From the NCBI GenBank assembly GCA_049700455.1, contig JBNAVJ010000004.1, positions 71,740-135,739 on the forward strand: DNA of 64,000 bases, written 5' to 3'. Below the pieces are notes generated by a model. It was not told where the DNA came from, did not search any database, and saw only the letters and a list, made by a program, of their open reading frames with translations. This document shows positions 42,517 through 51,277 of the stretch, in pieces. The translations under genes were made by a program, and so were the position numbers. The stretch's first letter is position 1; each line of letters begins with the position of its first letter. The DNA is from JBNAVJ01 sp049700455. GTDB taxonomy: Bacteria > Bacteroidota > Ignavibacteria > Tepidaquicellales > Tepidaquicellaceae.

Positions 42517-45084
42517 CTATTGATAGTTTAGCAATAAGCCAGCAAGATTGAATGTAAATTTGGTGAAATAAAAATATCCGAATAGCAAAAGCAGGCTCAA
42601 AGTTGCAAAAAGTAAACCAAGTGAATAAGTTTTTATAATACCTGTTTCAAACAACGTTCTCAAACCATTTATTAATTTAAAGGTACTAAAAATAAGTAAA
42701 ATAATATATAACAAAACTGTATAGTATACATAACTACCATTTTGGTAGCCTAATTTATAGATTATGGTGCCCAGAAATATAAAAATTAGCAAACTGTTAT
42801 AAGACCAGACCTTAATAGTATAAAGGGTGTTAAATTTTACATGTTTTCTTGCAGTTAGATTTAAAATGTAAAGAAATAACGTAAGTGAGTGTGATAGTAT
42901 AAACAAGAGTGAAGCAAGAGCGAAAACTAATTTTTCAGGTGAGTTAATTAAATCTGATACATAGATTTTCAGTTCTGAATTTCCGAAAATGTTTCCGAAG
43001 AGAATATCCATAATATCACTGTCACGGTAGAGATAAATAACGGAAGCAAAGAAAATACTTAAACCAAACGATGTCAAAATATCTAATGCAATATTTGTTA
43101 CAGGCGGTATAAAGGATTGCTCTTTAATCTGAAGTGTAAAGTTTTTTGGAGTGATGAAACTTCTGATAAGGCTATTTTTTATTGTTGAGCCTCTCCCAAG
43201 AATTATGAAAAATGTGCCAATTCCAATAAATCCCGCAATTAAAAATGTAAAGTCTTTATCTGTATACATTTTATCGCCACTGCCTTCGGGAATTTTCTGA
43301 AATCCCTGATTTGCGATTAACCTTTTCACAAGGTTTGCTGTTGGTTTTGGAGTTCTATCTGCTTCAAAAATACCGTTGGTCTTAAGGAATGGATTTGGGT
43401 TTAAAGGGAAATTAAGAGGGGTTTCGGATGTCCAATCTGCATACGCATCTATTATATTACAAAAGGATGAGCTTGTAACGATTTTAAATATCTCACTAAT
43501 ATATTTCATCTGATATTCTACTGAATATTTATCTGCTGCACCATTTCTATTAATATTATTTATTGTTTTACCATAAGATGCAATGAAATAGGGAACCTTG
43601 TAAGTTTGTTTTTCATTAATAGTCTGGAGAGTCGAGATAACTTTCATATAGTCAGGTTCATTAAAGTTAATTCCTACAATGTCGCTATATTGATTACAAA
43701 TATCTTTAGGAGTATACCAGGCTGAGTAATAGATTTTTCTTTTATTATCAATTTGTGTAACAAGTTCTTTTGCTTTTTGTAGATATTGAATTGCGTAATT
43801 GCTTGTTACATCGAAATTGTTTCCAACACCCCAGGCAAGTATGCAGGGGGAATTTTTATCTCGTTTGATTATGTCTTCAAGGTTATCCAATGCCTGCTGT
43901 AAATATTTAGAATCTCCAAGAAACTTTTCCGGGACATTATTAAAAGGGATATCCTGTAAGAGAAAAAGTCCTAATTTATTGCACAGAGTAACAATATAAG
44001 GGTGAGCTGTGCGGCCAGGGACACGAATACAATTTAGTCCAATCTCCTTGATTTTCATTAAATCCTTTTCGATGAGTTCGTACGAAAGCGCATCTCCATA
44101 TAAAGGGGAATCTTCGTAATAAGATGTTCCATAAAGGGCGGTTTTTTCTCCATTTATAATAAGAGTGTTCTGGTTGAAACTCACCTGCGTAAAGCCGGTT
44201 TCAACCGATTCAACATCTATGATATTATTATTAGCAGAAATTACATTACGTATCCGATATAAATTAGGGTTTTGTGGAGACCATAAGGCAGGATTTCTAA
44301 GAACTATTTCTGAATTTACATTTATTAATTGGTAATCGTCAATTTGAAATTTTTGTTTTTGTGTCTCAAACACCTTTTCACCTTTACTGGATAAAATCTC
44401 AGTATGTAGATAGAAATCTTTATAGGTTTTCTTCATTTCAGCCAGATTCCCGCTATTGATTGAGGTTGAAATGAGAAGTTTGATGTTATTGTCAGTTTGA
44501 ATTTCATAATCAACGTTAGTTCCAAGCACAGAGAGTTTCGGCATTACTACGAGATATATATCTTTGTTAATTCCTCCGTATACTTTACCGAAGTTTGTTT
44601 GGTTGGCAAAAGGCAGGGTAGTTGAATTGTCAAGTACATTATTAATTGTTATTTCAATTATATTTTTATTCTGTAAAAGGCTTTCATCGAGAATTATTGT
44701 TATGGGTGTATAACTGCCGATATGTTGAAGTACAAATCTATTATTTATCCTGATATTCGCACTGTAACTTATACCTTCAGCCACTAAGAGAAAACTATTG
44801 TTTACGAGCAGGGAATCTGCAATTTCAAAACTTTTTTTGAAAACAGCGTTGCCATTGAAAGTATAAGATAATGGAACATATAATTTTGAAAATTCATGTT
44901 CTTCAAATGAAACTTCCCATTCCCCATTTAGAGGAATTATCCTTCGTGTTTCGGAGTTATATTTCGTTGCTACTACAGAATCAGCTTGTTTTTCTATTCG
45001 CTCGTAGATTTTGATTTGAGAAATTATAGAAGCTGCAAAAGTGAATGAAAACAGAATACAATAAAATAGAATTTTAAGCTTCAA
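42517..45084 (-). CDS. GH2-like protein with C-terminal membrane domain, catalytic glutamates apparently lost
   Basis: 855 residues. Signal peptide ends near residue 22. Residues 45-300 resemble the GH2 sugar-binding and immunoglobulin-like domains; 310-580 the TIM barrel: GTSYYEDSPLYG, IKEIGLNCIRVPGRTAHPYIVTLCNKLGLFLLQDIP. The acid/base motif that should read NE is GNN (Asn423 in the WGVGNNFD segment) and the nucleophile motif (usually TEYG) is ASYG (Ser503). Both catalytic Glu therefore seem replaced. After about 600 come roughly six membrane spans (612-632, 662-684, 715-742, 758-780, 785-805, 818-840). It may be a carbohydrate-binding or sensing protein, or a glycan-transport-linked one. 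The gene is coupled to smc. Confidence 0.75.
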   Translation of the reverse strand: MKLKILFYCILFSFTFAASIISQIKIYERIEKQADSVVATKYNSETRRIIPLNGEWEVSFEEHEFSKLYVPLSYTFNGNAVFKKSFEIADSLLVNNSFLLVAEGISYSANIRINNRFVLQHIGSYTPITIILDESLLQNKNIIEITINNVLDNSTTLPFANQTNFGKVYGGINKDIYLVVMPKLSVLGTNVDYEIQTDNNIKLLISTSINSGNLAEMKKTYKDFYLHTEILSSKGEKVFETQKQKFQIDDYQLINVNSEIVLRNPALWSPQNPNLYRIRNVISANNNIIDVESVETGFTQVSFNQNTLIINGEKTALYGTSYYEDSPLYGDALSYELIEKDLMKIKEIGLNCIRVPGRTAHPYIVTLCNKLGLFLLQDIPFNNVPEKFLGDSKYLQQALDNLEDIIKRDKNSPCILAWGVGNNFDVTSNYAIQYLQKAKELVTQIDNKRKIYYSAWYTPKDICNQYSDIVGINFNEPDYMKVISTLQTINEKQTYKVPYFIASYGKTINNINRNGAADKYSVEYQMKYISEIFKIVTSSSFCNIIDAYADWTSETPLNFPLNPNPFLKTNGIFEADRTPKPTANLVKRLIANQGFQKIPEGSGDKMYTDKDFTFLIAGFIGIGTFFIILGRGSTIKNSLIRSFITPKNFTLQIKEQSFIPPVTNIALDILTSFGLSIFFASVIYLYRDSDIMDILFGNIFGNSELKIYVSDLINSPEKLVFALASLLFILSHSLTLFLYILNLTARKHVKFNTLYTIKVWSYNSLLIFIFLGTIIYKLGYQNGSYVYYTVLLYIILLIFSTFKLINGLRTLFETGIIKTYSLGLLFATLSLLLLFGYFYFTKFTFNLAGLLLNYQ

Positions 45085-45200
45085 ATTTTAAATTAAGTTA
45101 ATTAGTAAAAATTAAGTAAAACTCAAATTTACGGAAGTTCTCTTAAAACTTAAATAGAATTATACTGGCTATATTGGAAGCGGGGTTTTTTTGTTACTTG

Positions 45201-45274
45201 CACGCCTGAGTGGATTCGAACCACTGACCCACAGCTTAGAAGGCTGTTGCTCTATCCAACTGAGCTACAGGCGC
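45201..45274 (-). tRNA. tRNA-Arg(TCT)
   Basis: On the minus strand: acceptor gcgcctg/caggcgt (G1-U72 wobble), D stem gctc/gagc, anticodon loop cttctaa (TCT), T arm with loop ttcgaat, discriminator G. CCA is not encoded. It stands 44 bases after the pentapeptide gene and behind that gene's terminator, so it probably has its own promoter, which was not identified. Confidence 0.95.
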
Positions 45275-45285
45275 TTTTCCGTAAA

Positions 45286-45319
45286 AATAAAAAAAACTGT
45301 ACTTAGAAAAAATACAGTT
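45286..45319 (-). terminator. rho-independent terminator of the pentapeptide-repeat gene
   Basis: On the minus strand AACTGTA and TACAGTT arms (plus-strand 45295-45301 and 45313-45319) form a 7-pair stem with an 11-base loop and are followed by an eight- to ten-T run. The stem overlaps the stop codon of the gene. Confidence 0.8.
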
Positions 45320-46178
45320 ATTTAGTAGATGTTTGGTTTCCCTCAGGATTAAATCCAATAACGTTGTCCATTTTAACATTAACCAGTTCCGCTCCGTTAA
45401 GTATAGCATACCAGAGATTTGCACCGCTCAGATTTGCGCCGTTAAGCTTTGCCTCAGTCAGATTTGCTCTTAGTAGTATAGCACCTGATAAATCAGCATT
45501 CTGTAGATTTGCATTGGAGAGATCAGCATCAGTTAAGTTAGCATCCGTCAGTACTGATTTCCATAAGATTGCTCCTGAGAGATTAGCCCCAGAAAGGTCA
45601 GCAGATATAAGTTTGGCTCCCGATAGTTTTGCCTGGGATAAATCAAGACCGGATAGATTATGTCCGGATAAATCCGCACCCTGTAGATTTGCTCCCATAA
45701 GCTCTGCGCTATCAAGTTTTGCTTCTGAGAGATTTGTCTGCCAGAGCTTTGCATCTTCTAATTTTGCACCCGTAAGATTTGCTTCCTCAAGTTTTGCCCC
45801 TGTCAGATTTGCATAGGAAAGGTCAGCACCTTTTAATTCGTGACCTGATAAGTCGGCATACTGTAAATCAGTTTTTGAAAGATTGGTACCTGTCAGAATT
45901 GCATTTTTCAGAATAGCACTTCGCAAATTGGTTTCTGATAAATCAGCATTTGTAAGATTAGCGCCGGAGAGATTTACTCCATTGAGATTAGCTTTATGGA
46001 GAATAGCATCTGAAAGGTCAGCATTACTTAAATCAGCATTTGTAAGATTAGCCCCGGATAAATCAGCACCTCTTAAGTTTGCACCTACAAGGTTTAAGGG
46101 TTTATGCGTTAAACCGTGGGAGCTTTGAGCTATTAACATCCATAAATCGCGATCACTGAGCGTTCTGTCTTTTGGCAT
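45318..46178 (-). CDS. pentapeptide-repeat protein
   Basis: 286 residues. After a short N-terminal segment (MPKDRTLSDRDLWMLIAQSS), residues 29-270 consist almost entirely of A(D/N)LxX repeats such as NLRGADLSGANLTNADLSNADLSDA, which fold into a right-handed quadrilateral beta-helix. Some family members mimic DNA and protect gyrase; most have unknown roles. No signal peptide, so cytoplasmic. It has its own terminator. A perfect 8-base inverted repeat lies in the shared promoter region upstream. Opposite-strand frames across the repeats are shadows of this codon pattern. Confidence 0.93.
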   Translation of the reverse strand: MPKDRTLSDRDLWMLIAQSSHGLTHKPLNLVGANLRGADLSGANLTNADLSNADLSDAILHKANLNGVNLSGANLTNADLSETNLRSAILKNAILTGTNLSKTDLQYADLSGHELKGADLSYANLTGAKLEEANLTGAKLEDAKLWQTNLSEAKLDSAELMGANLQGADLSGHNLSGLDLSQAKLSGAKLISADLSGANLSGAILWKSVLTDANLTDADLSNANLQNADLSGAILLRANLTEAKLNGANLSGANLWYAILNGAELVNVKMDNVIGFNPEGNQTSTK

Positions 46179-46278
46179 TTTTTCGTTGATTTAGTTTTTG
46201 TTTGAATTATAAATTACAAATAATAGTTCTTAATTTCAGCTTTAAAATTTACTCATATCCATTTCAAATAGGGTATTA

Positions 46279-46305
46279 ATTTCTCTTCTTTAGCAATAGA
46301 GAAAT
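46279..46305. promoter_or_regulatory. inverted repeat in the divergent pentapeptide/tig intergenic region
   Basis: ATTTCTCT (46279-46286) and AGAGAAAT (46298-46305) are perfect arms with an 11-base loop, located about 60 bases before the tig start and 100 before the pentapeptide gene start. No T-run follows. It is a candidate operator shared by the divergent genes, or a leader hairpin. Confidence 0.35.
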
Positions 46306-46364
46306 GAATTGTATCAACGAATTTTAATTAATAAATTACTTAATTCTAAATTAAAGAAATTTTT

Positions 46365-47633
46365 GTGGAATTCAAATTAAAGGAATTAGATAGCTGTAAG
46401 AGGGAATTAGAAGGAAAGGCTGATTATCAGGAACTACAGCCTCATTTTGAGAAAGCACTTGTTGCTTATAGAAAGAAGGTTCAAATTCCGGGTTTCAGAA
46501 AAGGCAAAGCACCGCTTAGCCTGGTAAAAAAGATGTATGGTCAGGAAATAGAATATACAGCCCTTGATGATATTGCGAACGATTTATTCCGAAATTACAT
46601 CAAGGAGAATAAAGTTGAGATTGTTGGACAGGCTAAACTAATGGATATGGACTATAAACCGAATGAGGAATTTACATTCAAAGTCGAATTTGAAATCATA
46701 CCGCAGTTTGAAGTTACAAACATTGACAATCTTGAAGTTACAAAAACTAATTATGTTATTGATGAATCTCTTGTGGAGCAGGAATTAAAGTATTTATTGC
46801 TTCAGCACTCAAGTTATGAGCTTGATGGCAAAGCTCTTGATGATAATTATATGGTTACGATTGATTTACAGGAACTTGATAGTTCGGGGCTTCCTGTTGT
46901 TGGTGCTGTTCAGAAGGATATACGAGTATATCTGGCAAGTGAATCACTTGAAAGAGAGTTCAAAGAAAAGTTAAGGGACATTTCTGAAAATGAAGAGCGG
47001 ATTGTTGAAATTGAATCTGATAACAGGAATAAAAAGTATCTGATTAAGTGTACTAAAGTGGAGAAGGTTGTATTTCCTGAACTCACAGAAGAAACTTTAG
47101 AAAAGATGACAGGTCGTAAGGGCTTAAAAACAGATGAGGACTTAAAGCAGTACATAAGAGAAAATATGAATAATTTTTACCGTAAACTTTCCGAAAACAA
47201 TTTAAAGGATGAGATACAAAGAGAGGTTGTTAAACTAAATGATATTCCAGTTCCAGAATCGTTGGTTAACGTTTTTTTAGAAGAGTATGTAAAGGAGTAT
47301 AAAAAGGCACATCACGGTCACAATCATAAAATTGATGAAGATGAGATAAGAAAAGAATATAGGTCTAGAGCAATTTTTGATACGAAATGGTATCTACTTA
47401 GTGGTAAACTTATAGAGTTGTTTGGGCTCAAAGTTGACGAGGAAGATGTGAAGAAAATTGCTGAGGAAACTTCAAAATCGACAAATATTCCGGTAGATAA
47501 ATTGATTCCATATTTTTCAAAAAATGAAGAGGTGAGAGAGAAGATTCTTAAAGATAAGCTAATTGATGAACTGATTAAAAAATCGAAAATAAAAGAGGTG
47601 GAAGAAATAAAATCTGTAACCTCTGAAAAATAG
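46365..47633 (+). CDS. tig: trigger factor
   Basis: 422 residues from a GTG at 46365. The ribosome-binding tail motif GFRKGKAP (about 46-53) is present. A FKBP-like PPIase domain is expected at about 155-240 but is weakly conserved (MVTIDLQELDSSGLPVVGAVQ). The C-terminal helical arms (from 250) end in an acidic/lysine-rich segment. It binds nascent chains at the ribosome exit. It is 23 bases upstream of clpP, the usual tig-clpP order. Its Shine-Dalgarno is weak (AAAGAAA). Confidence 0.94.
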   Translation: MEFKLKELDSCKRELEGKADYQELQPHFEKALVAYRKKVQIPGFRKGKAPLSLVKKMYGQEIEYTALDDIANDLFRNYIKENKVEIVGQAKLMDMDYKPNEEFTFKVEFEIIPQFEVTNIDNLEVTKTNYVIDESLVEQELKYLLLQHSSYELDGKALDDNYMVTIDLQELDSSGLPVVGAVQKDIRVYLASESLEREFKEKLRDISENEERIVEIESDNRNKKYLIKCTKVEKVVFPELTEETLEKMTGRKGLKTDEDLKQYIRENMNNFYRKLSENNLKDEIQREVVKLNDIPVPESLVNVFLEEYVKEYKKAHHGHNHKIDEDEIRKEYRSRAIFDTKWYLLSGKLIELFGLKVDEEDVKKIAEETSKSTNIPVDKLIPYFSKNEEVREKILKDKLIDELIKKSKIKEVEEIKSVTSEK

Positions 47634-47656
47634 TCTAATAAACTAAATACTAAAAT

Positions 47657-48337
47657 ATGGACTTTTATAGTATCATTAAATCAAGAGAAAAGGAAATAAC
47701 AGAATCACTTGATAAAGCAAAGAGAATCCAGAACCAACTTGTTCCCATTGTTATTGAGACAACTTCAAGAGGGGAGCGGGCTTATGATATTTATTCACGC
47801 CTTTTAAGAGAGAGGTTGATTTTTTTAGGCACTCCAATTTTTGATGAGGTTGCTTCTCTGATTGTAGCTCAATTGCTTTTTCTTGAATATGAGGATCCAG
47901 ACAAAGATATTATGTTATATATAAATTCACCTGGCGGAAGCGTTTCTGCGGGACTTGCAATATATGATACAATGAATTATATCCGTTGTGATGTTTCAAC
48001 AACGTGTGTTGGAATGGCAGCTTCAATGGGGCAGGTATTATTGACCGGTGGGGCAGATGGGAAACGGATTGCTTTGCCTCATTCTAAGATATTAATGCAT
48101 CAGCCGCTGGGAGGTACTCAGGGACAGGCAACGGATATAGAAATTTATACAAGAGAAATGCTCAGGACCCGCGATGCACTTTATCAAATAATTTCCAGGC
48201 ATTCAGGGAAATCTGTTGAACAGATTGCAAAGGACGCCGATCGTGACCATTATATGACTGCTCAAGAAGCAAAAGATTATGGTTTGATTGATGCAATCCT
48301 GAGTAAACGTGCCAAAACAGAGAAAAAACAGCAATAA
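47657..48337 (+). CDS. clpP: ATP-dependent Clp protease proteolytic subunit
   Basis: 226 residues with the serine protease triad: Ser123 in GMAASMGQ, His148 in KILMHQPLGG and Asp197 in DADRDHYM. Two seven-subunit rings form the chamber that ClpX or ClpA/C feed. A 25-residue N-terminal extension precedes the core. clpX normally follows but is absent here; a GT117 gene follows instead after 62 bases. Confidence 0.97.
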   Translation: MDFYSIIKSREKEITESLDKAKRIQNQLVPIVIETTSRGERAYDIYSRLLRERLIFLGTPIFDEVASLIVAQLLFLEYEDPDKDIMLYINSPGGSVSAGLAIYDTMNYIRCDVSTTCVGMAASMGQVLLTGGADGKRIALPHSKILMHQPLGGTQGQATDIEIYTREMLRTRDALYQIISRHSGKSVEQIAKDADRDHYMTAQEAKDYGLIDAILSKRAKTEKKQQ

Positions 48338-48399
48338 GAAAGAAGAGTTAATTTTTTATTTAAACAATATATATTTTTTGAAAATAACAATTTTGTTCA

Positions 48400-51216
48400 A
48401 TGGACTATAAAGTATTAAAAAGGATAGTTGGATTAATTGTTTTTATTTTTGCGACAGTTGTTTACGTGATGACTGTTCAGCCAACACTTTCGTTCTGGGA
48501 CTGTGGTGAATTTCTTGCCTGTGCCTATACTCTCTCAACTCCACATCCACCGGGAGCGCCATTGCATATTCTTGTAGGCAGAATATTCACTATGCTGCCT
48601 ACTTCATCGGATATTGGCTTGCGAATGAATTATCTTAGTGTGATTTCCAGTTCGTTTACTGTTCTTTTGTTGTTTCTTGTATCTGCTAAGTTGATGAAAA
48701 ATTTTCTTGGAGCTCCTAAGAACCTGTGGGATTCAATTTTAATCCTTGTACCTTCTTCAATTGGGGCTCTGGTGCTTGCTTTCTCTGATAGTTTCTGGTT
48801 TAATGCTATGGAAGCGGAAGTGTATGGTTTTGGTACTTTTTTGATTGCTATCAGTATATATCTTCTTGTCCACTGGTGGGAACATGCAGATGAACCGAAT
48901 AGCGACAGGTACCTAATACTTGTTGCTTATATAGTTGGACTTTCCATAGGTATTCATCTGCTGGTTGTTCAGTGTATCTTTCTTGCGGGACTTATTTTCT
49001 ACTTTCGTCGATATGAATTTTCTCTCAAATCTCTGGGAATAGCAATAGTAGCATCAATGCTTGGATTTTTCATTGTATATCCGGGAATTGTAAAAAAGTT
49101 TCCTGCTGCTATTGAGAATTTCCCTGAAGTAGGCGGTATAATAACCCTTATAGTTCTTGTAGTCCTTATTTATGTTGCGGAAACTAATAATATTAAACCG
49201 CTGAAAATAATTTCACTTTCTCTCTTTCTGATAATAATCGGTTATTCAACCTATATTTCTGTATTACAGCGTTCCGCAGTACCCAATCTTCCGATTGATG
49301 AGAACAATCCTGATAATATGGAGCGTTTACTTTCATACCTGAACAGGGAACAGTATGGTGAACAACCTCTATTTTTGCCAAGACGTTATTCCCGAGACCC
49401 TATGCACCAACGGACATGGGATAAATATTCCAGCGATATGGATTTTATGTGGAGATACCAAATAAACCATATGTTTAACCGTTATCTTTTCTGGCAATTT
49501 ATTGGGAGGGAAGGTTATGATCAGGATATGGGGGTTGGCTGGAATGTTTCAGAACCGATTAAGTTTGTAACCATTATTGCTTTAGGTATTCTTCTTTTGC
49601 TTGCATTCAAGAATTTTACCGAAAATAAATATAAGTTAGCGTTAATTTATCTGGTGATATTTTTTGCTATTGGGATAAGTTCGTTTTATTCTACCCGTCT
49701 TCTGGGGATTCCATTCCTTCTTGGTTTATGGGGAGTGTTTTATCATTTTAAAAAGGACTGGAAACTTGCATTTGTATTTTTGATGATGTTTATTATGATG
49801 GGGATTGTAACTGCTCTTTATCAAAATCAGCAGGATCCTCAACCTCGCGAGAGGGATTACTTCTATATAGGAGCGTTTTACGTTTATTCATTATGGGTAG
49901 GACTTGGTGTGCTTGGTTTACTTGAAGTTATCCGTAAAACACTCTCTGAAACTAGTGCGAAAATCTCATTTGTTCCTATTGCTATAATTGTTTTACTATT
50001 ATCTTTTATAGGCTCACCGGTATTAATGTTGGCTACGACTTATCGGTATCAGAGTAGAGCTGATAATTATTTCCCGTTTGATTATGCGTATAACTTACTA
50101 CAAAGTGTTGATAAGGATGCAATTCTTATTACAAATGGAGATAATGATACGTTTCCTCTATGGTGTTTGCAGGCAGTTTATGGGGTTAGAACAGATGTAA
50201 GGATAGTAAACTTATCTCTTGGACAAACCGATTGGTATATTTTACAACTCAAAAATGAGAGACCCTATGGGGCAAAAACTGTGCCTTTTACTATGAGTGA
50301 TTCTCAGATAAAGGAACTTACACTCAATTGGATTGATAGGCGCTGGGACGAAAACAAACCGATTGTTGTAGATGTGCCTCCTACAGCGTATCCTGACACA
50401 ATGAAAACAAAACCTGACAAATTGGTTTTTAAGGTGCCAGCTACTTTCAGGTACAATAGAGGTGGACAGAACTTTCCTGCTTTGAAAGTAAATGACTATG
50501 TTGTTCTTGATATAATAAAAGCCAATCACTGGGAAAGACCAATTTATTTTTCTGTGACAGTATCTCCTGATAATTATGTAGGGTTACTGAATAATTTGAT
50601 TCTTGAAGGTATGGCTTATCGTTTAGTGCCTTATCAAACGTCAGAGATAGGTGGTGGTGGAATAAATGAAGAAAAGATGAAAAAAAATCTATTTGTTTAC
50701 AATAACGTTGTTCCGAGTAAAGAACCTCAAAGTGGGTTTATGTTCCGGGGTTTAAGTAATAGCAAGATATTCTATGATGAAAACCATATGAGAATGATAG
50801 AGATGTACAGGAGATTATATTTAAGACTGGCAGATTATTTTATGGAAGATTCTACGAGGACAAATCTTGCACGCGAGACGCTTGACTATATGGAGAAGAA
50901 TATTTCAAGAGATGTAGCAAAAATGGATTATCGCCAGAAATATGAACTTGCAAAAATCTATTATGCTCTTGGGGATGTTCAAACATTTAATCACTATGCA
51001 GATGAAGTTTATGCTGAAGCATATAAAGAGCGTGAACCTTATAAAATGTCTGGTCTTGATAAGTACTATAATCCATATCGCATTCTAATTGATGTTGCGG
51101 AGATGAAGGGAGACTATAGAAAGGCTCTTGATTTGTTGAAAGAACTAAATCAGAACGATCCCAATGTTAGATTAAAAATGGAGAGTATTAATGCCAGATT
51201 GGCCGGTCAAAAATAA
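48400..51216 (+). CDS. GT117/DUF2723 membrane glycosyltransferase
   Basis: 938 residues with about eleven membrane spans to residue 550 and a soluble C-terminal half with TPR-like helices near the end. The DUF2723 signature is plain at the start: TVQPTLSFWDCGEFLACAYTLSTPHPPGAPLH. Acidic residues (Asp35-Glu38 in WDCGE) form the GT-C-type catalytic site. Bacteroidota-type GT117 proteins are thought to O-glycosylate or transfer sugars from lipid carriers in the periplasm; the exact reaction is not settled. It ends with a strong terminator, and the glycan cluster 51278-56143 follows at once. Confidence 0.88.
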   Translation: MDYKVLKRIVGLIVFIFATVVYVMTVQPTLSFWDCGEFLACAYTLSTPHPPGAPLHILVGRIFTMLPTSSDIGLRMNYLSVISSSFTVLLLFLVSAKLMKNFLGAPKNLWDSILILVPSSIGALVLAFSDSFWFNAMEAEVYGFGTFLIAISIYLLVHWWEHADEPNSDRYLILVAYIVGLSIGIHLLVVQCIFLAGLIFYFRRYEFSLKSLGIAIVASMLGFFIVYPGIVKKFPAAIENFPEVGGIITLIVLVVLIYVAETNNIKPLKIISLSLFLIIIGYSTYISVLQRSAVPNLPIDENNPDNMERLLSYLNREQYGEQPLFLPRRYSRDPMHQRTWDKYSSDMDFMWRYQINHMFNRYLFWQFIGREGYDQDMGVGWNVSEPIKFVTIIALGILLLLAFKNFTENKYKLALIYLVIFFAIGISSFYSTRLLGIPFLLGLWGVFYHFKKDWKLAFVFLMMFIMMGIVTALYQNQQDPQPRERDYFYIGAFYVYSLWVGLGVLGLLEVIRKTLSETSAKISFVPIAIIVLLLSFIGSPVLMLATTYRYQSRADNYFPFDYAYNLLQSVDKDAILITNGDNDTFPLWCLQAVYGVRTDVRIVNLSLGQTDWYILQLKNERPYGAKTVPFTMSDSQIKELTLNWIDRRWDENKPIVVDVPPTAYPDTMKTKPDKLVFKVPATFRYNRGGQNFPALKVNDYVVLDIIKANHWERPIYFSVTVSPDNYVGLLNNLILEGMAYRLVPYQTSEIGGGGINEEKMKKNLFVYNNVVPSKEPQSGFMFRGLSNSKIFYDENHMRMIEMYRRLYLRLADYFMEDSTRTNLARETLDYMEKNISRDVAKMDYRQKYELAKIYYALGDVQTFNHYADEVYAEAYKEREPYKMSGLDKYYNPYRILIDVAEMKGDYRKALDLLKELNQNDPNVRLKMESINARLAGQK

Positions 51217-51235
51217 ATCCCTGATTTAAAGTTAT

Positions 51236-51268
51236 ATGCCGCAAAGATAATTCTGTGCGGCATTTTTT
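51236..51268 (+). terminator. rho-independent terminator
   Basis: ATGCCGCA (51236-51243) pairs perfectly with TGCGGCAT (51256-51263) around a 12-base loop, followed by six T. It ends 10 bases before the next gene, which therefore needs its own promoter or tolerates readthrough. Confidence 0.92.
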
Positions 51269-51277
51269 CTTAATCTT

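Noticed and set aside
45236..45424. 62-codon minus-strand frame
   Set aside because: It overlaps tRNA-Arg and the end of the pentapeptide gene in another frame.
45364..45816. 150-codon plus-strand frame
   Set aside because: It is the reverse complement of the pentapeptide repeats; the codon periodicity of the repeats keeps the opposite strand open.
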